The notes under the pieces were generated by a model. It saw only the letters and a list, made by a program, of their open reading frames with translations, searched no databases and was not told the origin of the DNA. Below are positions 46,946 through 55,796 of a stretch of 64,000 nt of DNA, piece after piece. Positions within the stretch are counted from its first letter, which is position 1. Each line of letters begins with the position of its first letter. The stretch is taken from NCBI GenBank assembly GCA_000263395.1, contig AJXE01000002.1, positions 328,766-392,765 on the forward strand, read 5' to 3'. Origin of the DNA: Stutzerimonas stutzeri TS44. GTDB taxonomy: Bacteria; Pseudomonadota; Gammaproteobacteria; Pseudomonadales; Pseudomonadaceae. The position numbers and the translations under genes were made by a program.

Positions 46946-47887
46946 TCAGAGTCCCCAGGCGATCAGTCGCTCGGCCAGCGCCAGATAGAGCGGTATGCCG
47001 ATCAGGATGTTGAAGGGAAAGGTGATACCCAGCGATGCGGTCAGCGACAGCGACGGATTGGCCTCCGGCACCGCCAGACGCATCGCCGCCGGCACCGCGA
47101 TGTACGAGGCACTGGCCGAGAGCGTGGCGAGCATCGCCGTGCCGCCCAGCGACAGGCCCATGAGGCGCGCCAGCAACGCGCCGACCAGAGCACCGACTAG
47201 CGGCATCACCAGCGCGAAGGCCGCAAGCTTGAAGCCGTAGCGCTTGAGCGAGCCGAGCTGGCCGGAGGCGATCAGCCCCATCTCCAGCAGGAAGAACGCC
47301 AGCACCGGCTTGAACATGCTGGTGTACAGCGGCTCCAGCGGCTTGATCGCCTCCTTGCCGGCAATCGCGCCGATCAGCAGGCCGCCGAGCAGCAGCATGA
47401 TGCTCTTGCCGAGGAAGATCTCGCGACCCAGCGCCTTCCAGTCGGTGTCCTTCGACACGCCCTTGGCCAGCAGGATGCCGACCAGGATCGCCGGGATCTC
47501 GAGGATCGCCACGAACAGCGGCATGTAGCTCTCGAAGAACACCTCGCGCGCCACCAGGTAGGCGACCACCACGGCAAAGGTACCGGCACTCACCGAGCCG
47601 TAGTGCGCCGCCACCGCTGCAGCGTTGATGCGGTCGAAGCGCAGGCCGCGCAGCAGGCCGAACGCCAGCACCGGCAGCAGCACGCCCAACCCGAGCACCA
47701 GCAGCGACTGGCCGAGCAGCGCGGCGCTGGCCTGCTCGGCCAGCTCAACGCCGCCGTGCAGGCCGATGGCCAGCAGCAGCACGATCGACAGCGTGTCGTA
47801 CAGCGCCGGCGGCAGCTTCAGTTCGCTCTTGAGCAGCCCGGCGCACAGGCCGAAGACGAAGAACAGTACGACGGGGTCGATACCCAT
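46946..47887 (-). CDS. sbtA: sodium-dependent bicarbonate transporter SbtA
   Basis: 313 aa from ATG 47887 behind AGGAG with a 6-nt gap. About ten membrane helices in two inverted halves carry SbtA features: the opening M-G-I-D-P-V-V-L-F-F-V-F-G-L, L-P-P-A-L-Y-D-T-L-S-I, and G-L-H-G-G. SbtA imports HCO3- with Na+. Transporter, its PII-like regulator and carbonic anhydrase form a compact operon. Confidence 0.92.
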   Translation of the reverse strand: MGIDPVVLFFVFGLCAGLLKSELKLPPALYDTLSIVLLLAIGLHGGVELAEQASAALLGQSLLVLGLGVLLPVLAFGLLRGLRFDRINAAAVAAHYGSVSAGTFAVVVAYLVAREVFFESYMPLFVAILEIPAILVGILLAKGVSKDTDWKALGREIFLGKSIMLLLGGLLIGAIAGKEAIKPLEPLYTSMFKPVLAFFLLEMGLIASGQLGSLKRYGFKLAAFALVMPLVGALVGALLARLMGLSLGGTAMLATLSASASYIAVPAAMRLAVPEANPSLSLTASLGITFPFNILIGIPLYLALAERLIAWGL

Positions 47888-47946
47888 TTGTTTCTCCTGG
47901 CAGAGGATTGGAATCCGAGCACCGTTCCTGGTCGACATTCGCGGCT

Positions 47947-47973
47947 GAAAAAAAGGGAGCCGCGCGGGCTCCC
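47947..47973 (-). terminator. intrinsic terminator of the pycA-oadA operon
   Basis: Read on the minus strand, GGGAGCC-CGCGC-GGCTCCC (7-bp stem) is followed by an uninterrupted run of seven T. It lies 21 bp after the oadA stop and before the sbtA start, so it separates the pyc operon from the bicarbonate genes. Confidence 0.85.
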
Positions 47974-47993
47974 TGATTCGTTACGACACGTGC

Positions 47994-49805
47994 TCAGGCC
48001 TCGATTTCAATCAGGACTTCGCCCGGGTTGACGCGGTCACCCTTGGCGACGTGCACCGCCTTGACGGTGCCGGCGAGCGGCGCCTGGATTTCGGTCTCCA
48101 TCTTCATCGCCTCGCTGACCAGCACCGGCTGACCGGCCTTGACCACGTCGCCGACCTTGACCAGCACGTCGACCACGTTGCCCGGCATGGTGGTGCTGAC
48201 GTCGCCCGGCGCGCCGGCCTGCTTGCGGCCGCTGCTGCCAGAGCCGACGAACTCGTTGAGCGCCTCGAACACCACTTCTTCCGGCATGCCGTCGATGGAC
48301 AGGTAGAAGTGGCGCTTGCCTTCGGCCTTGACGCCGACGCCGGTGATGTCGACGCGGTAGGTTTCACCGTGCACGTCGATGACGAACTCGGTCGGCACGC
48401 CTTCCTGGGCGATGCTGCCGGTGGTGCCGGGGATCGGCAGCAGCGCTTCGGGCTGCAGGGTGCCGGCTTCGCGCTCTTCGAGGAACTTGCGCCCGATGTC
48501 CGGGAACATGGCATAGGTCAGTACGTCTTCCTCGCTCTTGGCCAGCGCGCCGACTTCCTTGCGCAGCTTGTCCAGCTCCGGCGCGAGCAGATCGGCCGGG
48601 CGGCACTCGATGACCTCTTCGCTGCCGATGGCGAGGAAGCGCAGGCGCTCGCACACCGGCGCCGGGGCCTGACCGTAGCGGCCCTGCAGGTAGAGCTTCA
48701 CCTCGTTGGTGATGGTCTTGTAGCGCTCGCCGGCAAGCACGTTGAAGAACGCCTGGGTGCCGACGATCTGCGAGGTCGGGGTGACCAGCGGCGGGTAGCC
48801 CAGATCCTTGCGCACCTTGGGAATCTCGGCCAGCACTTCGTCCATGCGGTGCAGCGCGCCCTGCTCCTTGAGCTGGTTGGCAAGGTTGGAAATCATCCCG
48901 CCGGGCACCTGGTTGACCTGCACGCGGGTGTCGACGCCGGTGAATTCGCTCTCGAACTGGTGGTACTTCTTGCGCACCGCGTAGAAGTACAGGCCGATCT
49001 CCTGCAGCAGCTCCAGGTCCAGGCCGGTGTCGTACGGCGTGTCGCGCAGCGCGGCGACCATCGACTCGGTGCCCGGGTGGCTGGTGCCCCAGGCCATCGA
49101 CGAGATGGCGGTGTCGATGCGGTCGGCGCCGTTTTCCACGGCCTTGAGCTGGCACATGCTGGCCACGCCGGCGGTATCGTGCGAGTGCACCACCACATCC
49201 AGCTGCGGCAGCGCGTCCTTCAGCGCCTTGACCAGCGCGCCGGTGGCGTACGGCGTGAGCAGGCCGGCCATGTCCTTGATCGCGATGGAGTCGATGCCCA
49301 TCGCCGCCATCTTCCGCGCCTGCTCGACGAAGGCGTCGATGGTGTGCACCGGGCTGGTGGTGTAGGCGATGGTGCCCTGGGCGTGCTTGCCGGCCTTCTT
49401 CACCGCGCGGATCGCGGTTTCCAGGTTACGCACGTCGTTCATCGCATCGAAGATGCGGAACACGTCGATGCCGTTCTCCGCCGCCTTGGCGACGAACGCC
49501 TCGACCACGTCGTCGCTGTAGTGGCGGTAGCCCAAGAGGTTCTGCCCGCGCAGCAGCATCTGCAGGCGGGTGTTGGGCAGTGCGGCCTTGAGCTGGCGCA
49601 GGCGCTGCCAGGGGTCTTCCTTGAGGAAGCGCACGCAGGAATCGAAGGTGGCGCCGCCCCAGACTTCCAGCGACCAGTAGCCGACGCGGTCGAGCTTGTC
49701 GCAGATCGGCAGCATGTCTTCGGTGCGCATGCGGGTCGCCAGCAGCGACTGGTGAGCATCACGCAGGATGGTGTCGGTAACGGTAATACGACGAGTGGTG
49801 TTCAT
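47994..49805 (-). CDS. oadA: pyruvate carboxylase subunit B / oxaloacetate decarboxylase alpha-like
   Basis: 603 aa from ATG 49805. The HMGL-like carboxyltransferase barrel (about 10-280) contains T-D-T-I-L-R-D-A-H-Q-S-L and the metal-site H-S-H-D-T-A-G. A conserved PYC/OADA domain follows, and a biotinyl domain closes the protein with S-E-A-M-K-M-E-T-E-I (biotin Lys near residue 568). With the next gene upstream it forms the two-subunit pyruvate carboxylase typical of pseudomonads. A true decarboxylase pump would also need beta and gamma subunits, which are absent. Confidence 0.93.
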   Translation of the reverse strand: MNTTRRITVTDTILRDAHQSLLATRMRTEDMLPICDKLDRVGYWSLEVWGGATFDSCVRFLKEDPWQRLRQLKAALPNTRLQMLLRGQNLLGYRHYSDDVVEAFVAKAAENGIDVFRIFDAMNDVRNLETAIRAVKKAGKHAQGTIAYTTSPVHTIDAFVEQARKMAAMGIDSIAIKDMAGLLTPYATGALVKALKDALPQLDVVVHSHDTAGVASMCQLKAVENGADRIDTAISSMAWGTSHPGTESMVAALRDTPYDTGLDLELLQEIGLYFYAVRKKYHQFESEFTGVDTRVQVNQVPGGMISNLANQLKEQGALHRMDEVLAEIPKVRKDLGYPPLVTPTSQIVGTQAFFNVLAGERYKTITNEVKLYLQGRYGQAPAPVCERLRFLAIGSEEVIECRPADLLAPELDKLRKEVGALAKSEEDVLTYAMFPDIGRKFLEEREAGTLQPEALLPIPGTTGSIAQEGVPTEFVIDVHGETYRVDITGVGVKAEGKRHFYLSIDGMPEEVVFEALNEFVGSGSSGRKQAGAPGDVSTTMPGNVVDVLVKVGDVVKAGQPVLVSEAMKMETEIQAPLAGTVKAVHVAKGDRVNPGEVLIEIEA

Positions 49806-49818
49806 TCCTTTCCTCCTG

Positions 49819-49898
49819 GGCTGCAAGCCGCAAGCTACAAGCTGCAAGTAAGAGCGCACTGGCTTTCACTTGCCGCTTGAGGCTTGTAGCTTGCCGCC
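49819..49898. repeat. heptad-repeat hairpin between pycA and oadA
   Basis: Arms of about 31 bp built from CAAGCTG/CAAGCCG heptads pair with GCTTG-based heptads (ACTTGCCGCTTGAGGC then TTGTAGCTTGCCGCC) around an 18-bp centre. It fills the gap between two genes that must work together. It is related to the his repeats at 11304 and 12145. Confidence 0.75.
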
Positions 49899-49901
49899 GT
49901 T

Positions 49902-51317
49902 TTATAGGCCTGCGTGGGCGGCAATGGCAGCGGCGATGGCCAGGGCCAGTTCGCCCGGCTTGCGTTTGATCGAGTAGTGCAGCAGCTCCGGGTGGTTGTC
50001 GACGAAGCTGGTGTTGAACTGGCCGCTGCGGAAATCCGGGTTGGCGAGAATCTGCTGGTAGTAGGTGGCGGTGGTCTTCACGCCCTGCACGCGCATGTCA
50101 TCCAGCGCGCGCGAGCCACGCGCCAGCGCCTCTTCCCAGGTCAGCGCCCAGACCACCAGCTTCAGGCACATGGAGTCGTAGTACGGCGGGATGGTGTAGC
50201 CGGTGTAGATCGCCGTGTCGGTGCGCACGCCGGGGCCGCCGGGCGCGTAGTAGCGGGTGATCTTGCCGAAGCACGGCAGGAAGTTGTTGCGCGGGTCTTC
50301 GGCGTTGATGCGGAACTGCAGGGCGTAGCCGCGGTGCTGGATGTCTTCCTGCTTGACCGACAGCGGCTGGCCCGCGGCGATGCGGATCTGCTCGCGGACG
50401 ATGTCGATCCCGGTGATTTCCTCGGTGATGGTGTGCTCCACCTGCACGCGGGTGTTCATCTCCATGAAGTACACCTCGCCATCGGCGAGCAGGAACTCCA
50501 CGGTGCCAGCGTTCTCGTAACCCACCGCCTTGGCCGCCTTGACTGCCAGGTCGCCGATGTAGGCGCGCTGCTCGGGGGTCAGCTGCGGGCTGGGGGCGAT
50601 CTCGATGAGCTTCTGGTTGCGCCGCTGGATCGAGCAGTCGCGCTCGAACAGGTGCACGGTGTTGCCGAACGAATCGGCCAACACCTGCGCCTCGATGTGC
50701 TTGGGCTCGACGATGCATTTCTCGAGGAACACCTCGGCACTGCCGAAGGCCTTGGTCGCCTCGGAAATGACCCGCGGGTAGGCCGATTCCAGCTCGGCGC
50801 GCGTGTTGCAGCGACGGATGCCGCGGCCGCCGCCGCCGGAGGTGGCCTTGAGCATCACCGGGTAGCCGATGCGCTCGGCTTCGCGCAGCGCCTCGGCGAG
50901 GTCGGCGACGTTGCCTTCGGTGCCCGGGGTGACCGGCACGCCGGCCTTGATCATGCTGCGCCGCGCCTCGGTCTTGTCGCCCATGCGGCGGATGACCTCG
51001 GCGCTCGGGCCGACGAAGCGGATGCCGCGCTCGGCGCAGATTTCCGCCAGTTCGGCGTTCTCGGAGAGGAAGCCGTAGCCCGGGTGCAGGGCGTCGCAGC
51101 CGGTTTCCACCGCCAGGTTGACCAGCTTGCGCGGGTTCAGGTAGCCGGCCAGCGGGTCTTCGCCAATGGAATACGCCTCGTCGGCGCGCTTGACGTGCAG
51201 CGCATGGCGGTCGGCCTCGGAGAATACCGCCACCGAGCGGATGCCCATTTCGGCACAGGCACGCACGATGCGCACCGCAATTTCCCCGCGGTTGGCGATC
51301 AGCAGCTTCTTGATCAC
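49902..51317 (-). CDS. pycA: pyruvate carboxylase subunit A (biotin carboxylase)
   Basis: 471 aa. The ATP-grasp biotin carboxylase has N-terminal K-L-L-I-A-N-R-G-E-I-A-V-R-I, the G-G-G-G-R-G-I-R glycine loop (about 162-169), F-L-E-K-C and E-M-N-T-R-V-Q-V-E-H-T-I-T-E. Unlike acetyl-CoA carboxylase AccC (about 445 aa), this copy is a little longer and pairs with the carboxyltransferase/biotinyl subunit downstream, giving pyruvate + HCO3- to oxaloacetate. Divergent from the LysR gene. Confidence 0.94.
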   Translation of the reverse strand: MIKKLLIANRGEIAVRIVRACAEMGIRSVAVFSEADRHALHVKRADEAYSIGEDPLAGYLNPRKLVNLAVETGCDALHPGYGFLSENAELAEICAERGIRFVGPSAEVIRRMGDKTEARRSMIKAGVPVTPGTEGNVADLAEALREAERIGYPVMLKATSGGGGRGIRRCNTRAELESAYPRVISEATKAFGSAEVFLEKCIVEPKHIEAQVLADSFGNTVHLFERDCSIQRRNQKLIEIAPSPQLTPEQRAYIGDLAVKAAKAVGYENAGTVEFLLADGEVYFMEMNTRVQVEHTITEEITGIDIVREQIRIAAGQPLSVKQEDIQHRGYALQFRINAEDPRNNFLPCFGKITRYYAPGGPGVRTDTAIYTGYTIPPYYDSMCLKLVVWALTWEEALARGSRALDDMRVQGVKTTATYYQQILANPDFRSGQFNTSFVDNHPELLHYSIKRKPGELALAIAAAIAAHAGL

Positions 51318-51444
51318 GCTGTCTTCCTCGGATCGATGAGCAGGCGACCCGTACGGACGGGTCGGGAAGTGCCCGCCTCGGCGAGCGTTTTTACCCTACG
51401 CCTCGCTTATCGATTACCGAAAATAAATAATTGTTTGCTTATGG

Positions 51445-51460
51445 ATAAGTGAAAACTTAT
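51445..51460. promoter_or_regulatory. LysR-type palindrome between pycA and its regulator
   Basis: ATAAGT-GAAA-ACTTAT is an exact 6-bp inverted repeat with 4-nt centre, and a CTTAT/ATAAG pair (51438-51449) overlaps its left arm. It is AT-rich in a GC-rich gap between divergent pycA and the LysR gene, the usual place for a LysR operator. Confidence 0.6.
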
Positions 51461-51566
51461 ACATGCGTGCAGATACCGGCGTTACCGGGCCGCGGCGCAC
51501 TAAGCTGACCGCTCGAACAGTAAAAATTCGTTATCTACCAGGCGCCCGTGGCGCCGGAGAACCTTC

Positions 51567-52526
51567 ATGCGAAAGTCCCTGATGCGCCTGACGCTGCGCC
51601 AGCTGCAGGTATTCAGCGCCGTCTGCGAAAGCCGCTCCTACAGCCGCGCGGCCGAGGAAATGGCGCTGACCCAGCCGGCGGTGAGCCTGCAGATTCGCCA
51701 GCTCGAGGAGCTGGTCGGCCAGCCGCTGTTCGAGTACGTCGGCAAGAAGCTCTACCTGACCGAAGCCGCCGAGGCGCTCAAGCGCGCCAGCAGCGACATC
51801 TTCGCCCGCCTCGACAGCCTCGACATGCAGCTGACCGACCTGCAGGGCTCGCTGCAGGGCCAGCTCAAGCTGGCGGTGGAATCCAGCGCCAAGTACTTCG
51901 TGCCGCACCTGTTCGCCGCCTTCCGCCGCCAGCACCCGGAAGTCAGCCTGCAACTGAGCGTGGTCAACCGCGCGCAGGTGATCAAACGCCTGTCGGACAA
52001 CCGCGACGACCTGGTGATCATGTCGCTGATGCCCTCGGAGGTCGCGCTGGAATTCCTGCCGTTCCTGAACAATCCGATCATCGCCGTGGCGCCGCCGGAA
52101 CACCCGCTGTGCCAGGCCAGCCGGCTGTCGCTGCAGGACCTGGCGGCCTATCCGCTGCTGGTGCGCGAACCCGGCTCGGGCACGCGCAAGGCCTGCGAGG
52201 AATACTTCCAGCAGAAGCGCGCGCATTTCGCGCAGACGGTGCAGATCGCCTCGCTCGATGCGCAGCGCGAAGCGGTGATCGCCGGGCTCGGCGTGGCGCT
52301 GCTGCCGCGCCACGCGGTGACGCTGGAGCTGACCCACGGCCTGCTGCGCGAGCTGCCGGTGGACGAGCTACCGCTCTACCGCAGCTGGTGCGTCGCCTAT
52401 GCCCGCGGCAAGCGCCTGAGCCCGGTGGCCCAGGCGTTCTTCGCCTTCATCCGTGACCAGCGCGCGCAGGTCAGCGCGCTGGCCGCGCGCTTCGGCGGTT
52501 CTCCGCCCAAGCCCGCTGCGCAGTGA
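51567..52526 (+). CDS. LysR-type regulator, probable control of pyc genes
   Basis: 319 aa from ATG 51567. The HTH is at L-T-L-R-Q-L-Q-V-F-S-A-V-C-E-S-R-S-Y-S-R-A-A-E-E (about 6-30, in parts), with A-V-S-L-Q-I-R-Q-L-E following. The C-terminal effector domain spans about 95-300. It is transcribed divergently from pycA, as in other pseudomonads, where it is named PycR in P. aeruginosa as I recall. The palindrome in between is its likely target. Confidence 0.9.
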   Translation: MRKSLMRLTLRQLQVFSAVCESRSYSRAAEEMALTQPAVSLQIRQLEELVGQPLFEYVGKKLYLTEAAEALKRASSDIFARLDSLDMQLTDLQGSLQGQLKLAVESSAKYFVPHLFAAFRRQHPEVSLQLSVVNRAQVIKRLSDNRDDLVIMSLMPSEVALEFLPFLNNPIIAVAPPEHPLCQASRLSLQDLAAYPLLVREPGSGTRKACEEYFQQKRAHFAQTVQIASLDAQREAVIAGLGVALLPRHAVTLELTHGLLRELPVDELPLYRSWCVAYARGKRLSPVAQAFFAFIRDQRAQVSALAARFGGSPPKPAAQ

Positions 52527-52680
52527 ACGCGACCGGTTCGGCGAACGGGTCCAGCAGCGCGTGCAGACGGCGCTCCTCGGCGTAGCTCTCGATGGCGCGA
52601 CGGAACTGCATGCGCCGCACATCCTGCTCCTTGCGGCGGGCCTTGGATTCGGACTGCGGAAGGTCGGTATACGGGTACAT
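52471..52680 (-). CDS. small conserved basic protein, unknown function
   Basis: 69 aa from ATG 52680 behind GGGAGACCGCC. The sequence MYPYTDLPQSESKARRKEQD and RRMQFRRAIESYAEERRL are Arg/Glu-rich and helical. Its 3' end overlaps the LysR gene by 56 bp on the opposite strand. I remember similar short open frames at this location in other pseudomonads; that memory and the ribosome site are the support. No function assigned. Confidence 0.55.
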   Translation of the reverse strand: MYPYTDLPQSESKARRKEQDVRRMQFRRAIESYAEERRLHALLDPFAEPVAFTAQRAWAENRRSARPAR

Positions 52681-52775
52681 GGGCGGTCTCCCAGGACGGG
52701 TATCGGGAAACCCAGCATCGGACCGCCAGATGACGCCTTGAAGACAGCGCGTTGAACGAGCGATGAACGCGCCCG

Positions 52776-53639
52776 TCAGTCGTCGTGTTTCACCGACTTG
52801 GGCGACAGCCGCAGGCTGCGCAGGCTGCGCTTGACGCTCTTGAGGTGGTTGACCAGGCTCGGCCCGCGCGCCATCGCCACGCCCATCGCCAGCACGTCGA
52901 TCACCACCAGGTGGGCGATGCGCGAGGTCAGCGGGGTGTAGATCTCGGTGTCTTCCTGCACGTCGATGGCCAGGTTGATGGTCGCCAGCTCGGCCAGCGG
53001 CGTCTGGCTCGGGCACAGGGTGATCAGCGTGGCGCCGGATTCGCGCACCACGTTGGCGGTGATCAGCAGGTCCTTGGAGCGTCCCGACTGCGAGATGCAG
53101 ATCGCCACGTCGCTGGGCTTGAGCGTCACCGCCGACATCGCCTGCATGTGCGGATCGGAATACGCCGCCGCCGACAGCAGCAGACGGAAGAACTTGTGCT
53201 GGGCGTCGGTGGCCACCGCGCCGGACGCACCGAAGCCGTAGAACTCCACCCGCTCGGCCTTGGCGCAGGCCTCGATGGCACGCTCCAGCGCCTGCGGATC
53301 GAGGCGCTCGCGCACCTCCATCAAGGTGTGCAAGGTAGTGTCGAAAATCTTCAGGCTGACATCCATCACCGAGTCGTTCTCGCTGATGGCGAACTGGCCG
53401 AAGCTGGCGCCGGCGGCCAGGCTCTGCGCCAGTTTCAGCTTCAGGTCCTGGAAGCCCTGGCAGCCGATGGCGCGGCAGAAGCGCACGATGGTCGGCTCGC
53501 TGACACCCACCGCATGGGCCAGATCGGCCATCGAACTGTGCATCACCGAGGCCGGATCGAGCAGGACGTGGTCGGCCACCTTCAGTTCCGACTTCCTCAA
53601 CAGGCTTCTCGATTGGGCGATGTGTTGCAGCAGATTCAC
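52776..53639 (-). CDS. RpiR-family regulator (HexR-like)
   Basis: 287 aa from GTG 53639 (VNLLQHIAQSRSLL). A longer frame to 53699 lacks family homology. The N-terminal RpiR HTH (A-V-G-V-S-E-P-T-I-V-R-F-C-R-A-I-G, about 47-63) precedes a SIS sugar-phosphate-binding domain (about 115-250; Y-G-F-G-A-S-G-A-V, I-S-Q-S-G-R-S-K-D). It is divergent from zwf with a matching palindrome in the 140-bp gap, so it probably represses or senses an Entner-Doudoroff intermediate. Confidence 0.9.
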   Translation of the reverse strand: MNLLQHIAQSRSLLRKSELKVADHVLLDPASVMHSSMADLAHAVGVSEPTIVRFCRAIGCQGFQDLKLKLAQSLAAGASFGQFAISENDSVMDVSLKIFDTTLHTLMEVRERLDPQALERAIEACAKAERVEFYGFGASGAVATDAQHKFFRLLLSAAAYSDPHMQAMSAVTLKPSDVAICISQSGRSKDLLITANVVRESGATLITLCPSQTPLAELATINLAIDVQEDTEIYTPLTSRIAHLVVIDVLAMGVAMARGPSLVNHLKSVKRSLRSLRLSPKSVKHDD

Positions 53640-53717
53640 GTGGCGGACTCGCTTATGCTCGCGTGCGATGGCCTGGGCGTCGCAGCGCCGCTCGACCATC
53701 GACGGGTTGTAGTGGGG

Positions 53718-53734
53718 CGGTAGTTATACTACAA
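53718..53734. promoter_or_regulatory. HexR/RpiR-type operator in the rpiR-zwf gap
   Basis: The 17-bp CGGTAGTTATACTACAA fits the HexR-like pattern TTGTARTTNAANTACAA at most defined positions. It is built on arms GTAGT/ACTAC, and a further TTGTAGT half-site lies at 53707. It sits between the divergent regulator and zwf, 46 bp ahead of the zwf start. Confidence 0.65.
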
Positions 53735-53779
53735 GCCTCGCCGTGACGCCCCTTTTTTGGCCTCCTGAGGAGTGCTCCC

Positions 53780-55222
53780 GTGTCGATTTCCTGTGACATG
53801 CTCGTGTTCGGCGGAACCGGCGACCTGACCCTGCACAAACTGCTGCCGGCGCTCTACCACCTGCACCGCGACGGCCGCCTGCACGGCGACGTGCGGATTC
53901 TCGCGCTGGCGCGCAAGAAGCTCGACCGCGCCGGCTACCTGGCCCTCGCCGAGCGCCACTGCCGGGCGCAGGTCGCGCGCAGCGACTTCAGCGTCGACAC
54001 CTGGCAGGCCTTCGCCCAGCGGCTGGACTATTTCGCCATGGACGCCAGCCAGCGCGGCGAATTCGTCCGTCTGGCGCACCACCTGGGCAGCGCCGACCGG
54101 CGCGTACGGGTCTACTACCTGGCCACCGCGCCGGACCTGTTCGAGCCCATCGCCAGCCATCTGGAAAGCGCCGGGCTGGCCGGGGACAACGCGCGCATCG
54201 TGCTGGAGAAGCCCATCGGCCATTCGCTGGACTCGGCACAAGCGATCAACGCAGCGATCGGCGCAGTGTTCGCCGAATCGCGCATCTACCGCATCGATCA
54301 CTACCTGGGCAAGGAAACCGTGCAGAACCTCATGGCGCTGCGCTTCGCCAACGCGCTGTTCGAGCCGATCTGGCGCGCCGGGCACATCGACCACGTGCAG
54401 ATCACCGTGGCCGAAACCCTCGGCGTGGAGAACCGCGGCGGCTACTACGACCATGCCGGCGCCATGCGCGACATGCTGCAGAACCACCTGCTGCAGCTGC
54501 TCTGCCTGGTGGCGATGGAGGCGCCGGTGCGTTTCGACGCCGAGTCGGTACGCAACGAGAAGGTCAAGGTGCTGCAGGCGCTCAAGCCGATCACCGGCAT
54601 GGACGTGCTCGACAAGACCGTGCGCGGCCAGTACGGCGCCGGCCAGATCGGCGGCCACGACGTGCCGGCCTACTACTTCGAGCCCAGCATCGACAACGAC
54701 AGCGACACCGAAACCTTCGTCGCCGTGCAGGCCGAGATCGACAACTGGCGCTGGGCCGGCGTGCCGTTCTACCTGCGCACCGGCAAGCGCATGGCGCGCA
54801 AGCGTTCGGAGATCATCATCACCTTCAAGCCGGTGCCGCACCTGCTGTTCAAGAAGGGCGAAGCCAACCGCCTGGTGATCCGCCTGCAGCCCGAGGAATG
54901 CATCGGTCTGCAGCTGATGGCCAAGGCGCCGGGCAAGGGCATGCAGCTCGAACCGGTGGAGCTGGACCTGAACCTGGCGCACGCGTTCAGCAGCAGCCGC
55001 CGCTGGGACGCCTACGAGCGCCTGCTGCTCGACGTGATCGAAGGCGATTCGACGCTGTTCATGCGTCGTGACGAGGTGGAAGCCGCCTGGCAGTGGGTCG
55101 ATCCGATCCTGCGCGGCTGGCAGGGCCATTACCGCAAGCCGCGCCCCTACCCCGCCGGCAGCGACGGCCCGGAACAGGCCCGCCAGCTCATCGAACGCCA
55201 GGGTCGGCGCTGGTCGCACTGA
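53780..55222 (+). CDS. zwf: glucose-6-phosphate 1-dehydrogenase
   Basis: 480 aa. NADP loop F-G-G-T-G-D-L (about 10-16), active-site signature Y-R-I-D-H-Y-L-G-K-E (about 170-179, catalytic His in R-I-D-H-Y), and the G6P-binding K-P-I-G-H segment. It starts the Entner-Doudoroff/pentose-phosphate branch. Pseudomonads often carry a second zwf at this locus beside the RpiR regulator. Confidence 0.96.
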   Translation: MSISCDMLVFGGTGDLTLHKLLPALYHLHRDGRLHGDVRILALARKKLDRAGYLALAERHCRAQVARSDFSVDTWQAFAQRLDYFAMDASQRGEFVRLAHHLGSADRRVRVYYLATAPDLFEPIASHLESAGLAGDNARIVLEKPIGHSLDSAQAINAAIGAVFAESRIYRIDHYLGKETVQNLMALRFANALFEPIWRAGHIDHVQITVAETLGVENRGGYYDHAGAMRDMLQNHLLQLLCLVAMEAPVRFDAESVRNEKVKVLQALKPITGMDVLDKTVRGQYGAGQIGGHDVPAYYFEPSIDNDSDTETFVAVQAEIDNWRWAGVPFYLRTGKRMARKRSEIIITFKPVPHLLFKKGEANRLVIRLQPEECIGLQLMAKAPGKGMQLEPVELDLNLAHAFSSSRRWDAYERLLLDVIEGDSTLFMRRDEVEAAWQWVDPILRGWQGHYRKPRPYPAGSDGPEQARQLIERQGRRWSH

Positions 55223-55796
55223 GGCGCTTTCGCGCGCACTTTGCGACTACCGCCCGGTGCACACTTCAGACTGGCGGCATATCGGCCAGATATGTCGCCA
55301 GATCCCACTCGACAACTTCGATGATTGTGCGCCATTTCAGGCAAGACCAACTTTCCCGCAACGCGCCAGATTAAGGCGCGCGCCCGCGAACGCACACCGC
55401 AAGTTGTTCCGCATATTGACCCGCCGTATCCGGCCGCCCGTCATGCCATATCGGCCAGATAGTTTTCCAGCCCATTCGCCAGCACTATCCGAGCCGCCAG
55501 AAGTGCCGCCGAAACCCGCGCAAAGCCAGCAGATTCGCGCCATGCAGCGAACATAGCAGCTGTATCGATGGATACTTTTCGCCGACACCAAGTTCAGCCC
55601 GGGTATTCACGCCCGCATCCCGTGCGGGACTGCACGACGAAACAATCTGAATCAGCTTCGACAACTTGCCAATATCCGTGGGTATTTCCGCCGCATATAT
55701 CCGCCATATCGACACCGATATCCGCATGACGGGTTGAGATAATCTTTTCGATGTGTTTACCCTGAAAAAGGACTGAATCAACCGCAAGGAATTGTT
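55223..55796 (+). other. long leader/intergenic region upstream of ectA
   Basis: 574 bp without a supportable gene: frames are short, contain stop-rich AT segments and no ribosome sites. It contains exact repeats CATATCGGCCAGATA at 55278 and 55447, TCGACAACTT at 55309 and 55661, and clustered ATATC/GATAT words at 55685-55725. It probably carries the osmotic-response promoter(s) of the ect operon. Confidence 0.6.
55278..55461. repeat. paired CATATCGGCCAGATA motifs upstream of ectA
   Basis: The same 15-mer occurs at 55278-55292 and 55447-55461, 169 bp apart, in a gap otherwise without gene structure. Each contains the inverted half sites TATC/GATA around GGCCA. They could bind a regulator of ectoine synthesis; no EctR-type gene is present next to the operon. 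Confidence 0.5.
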
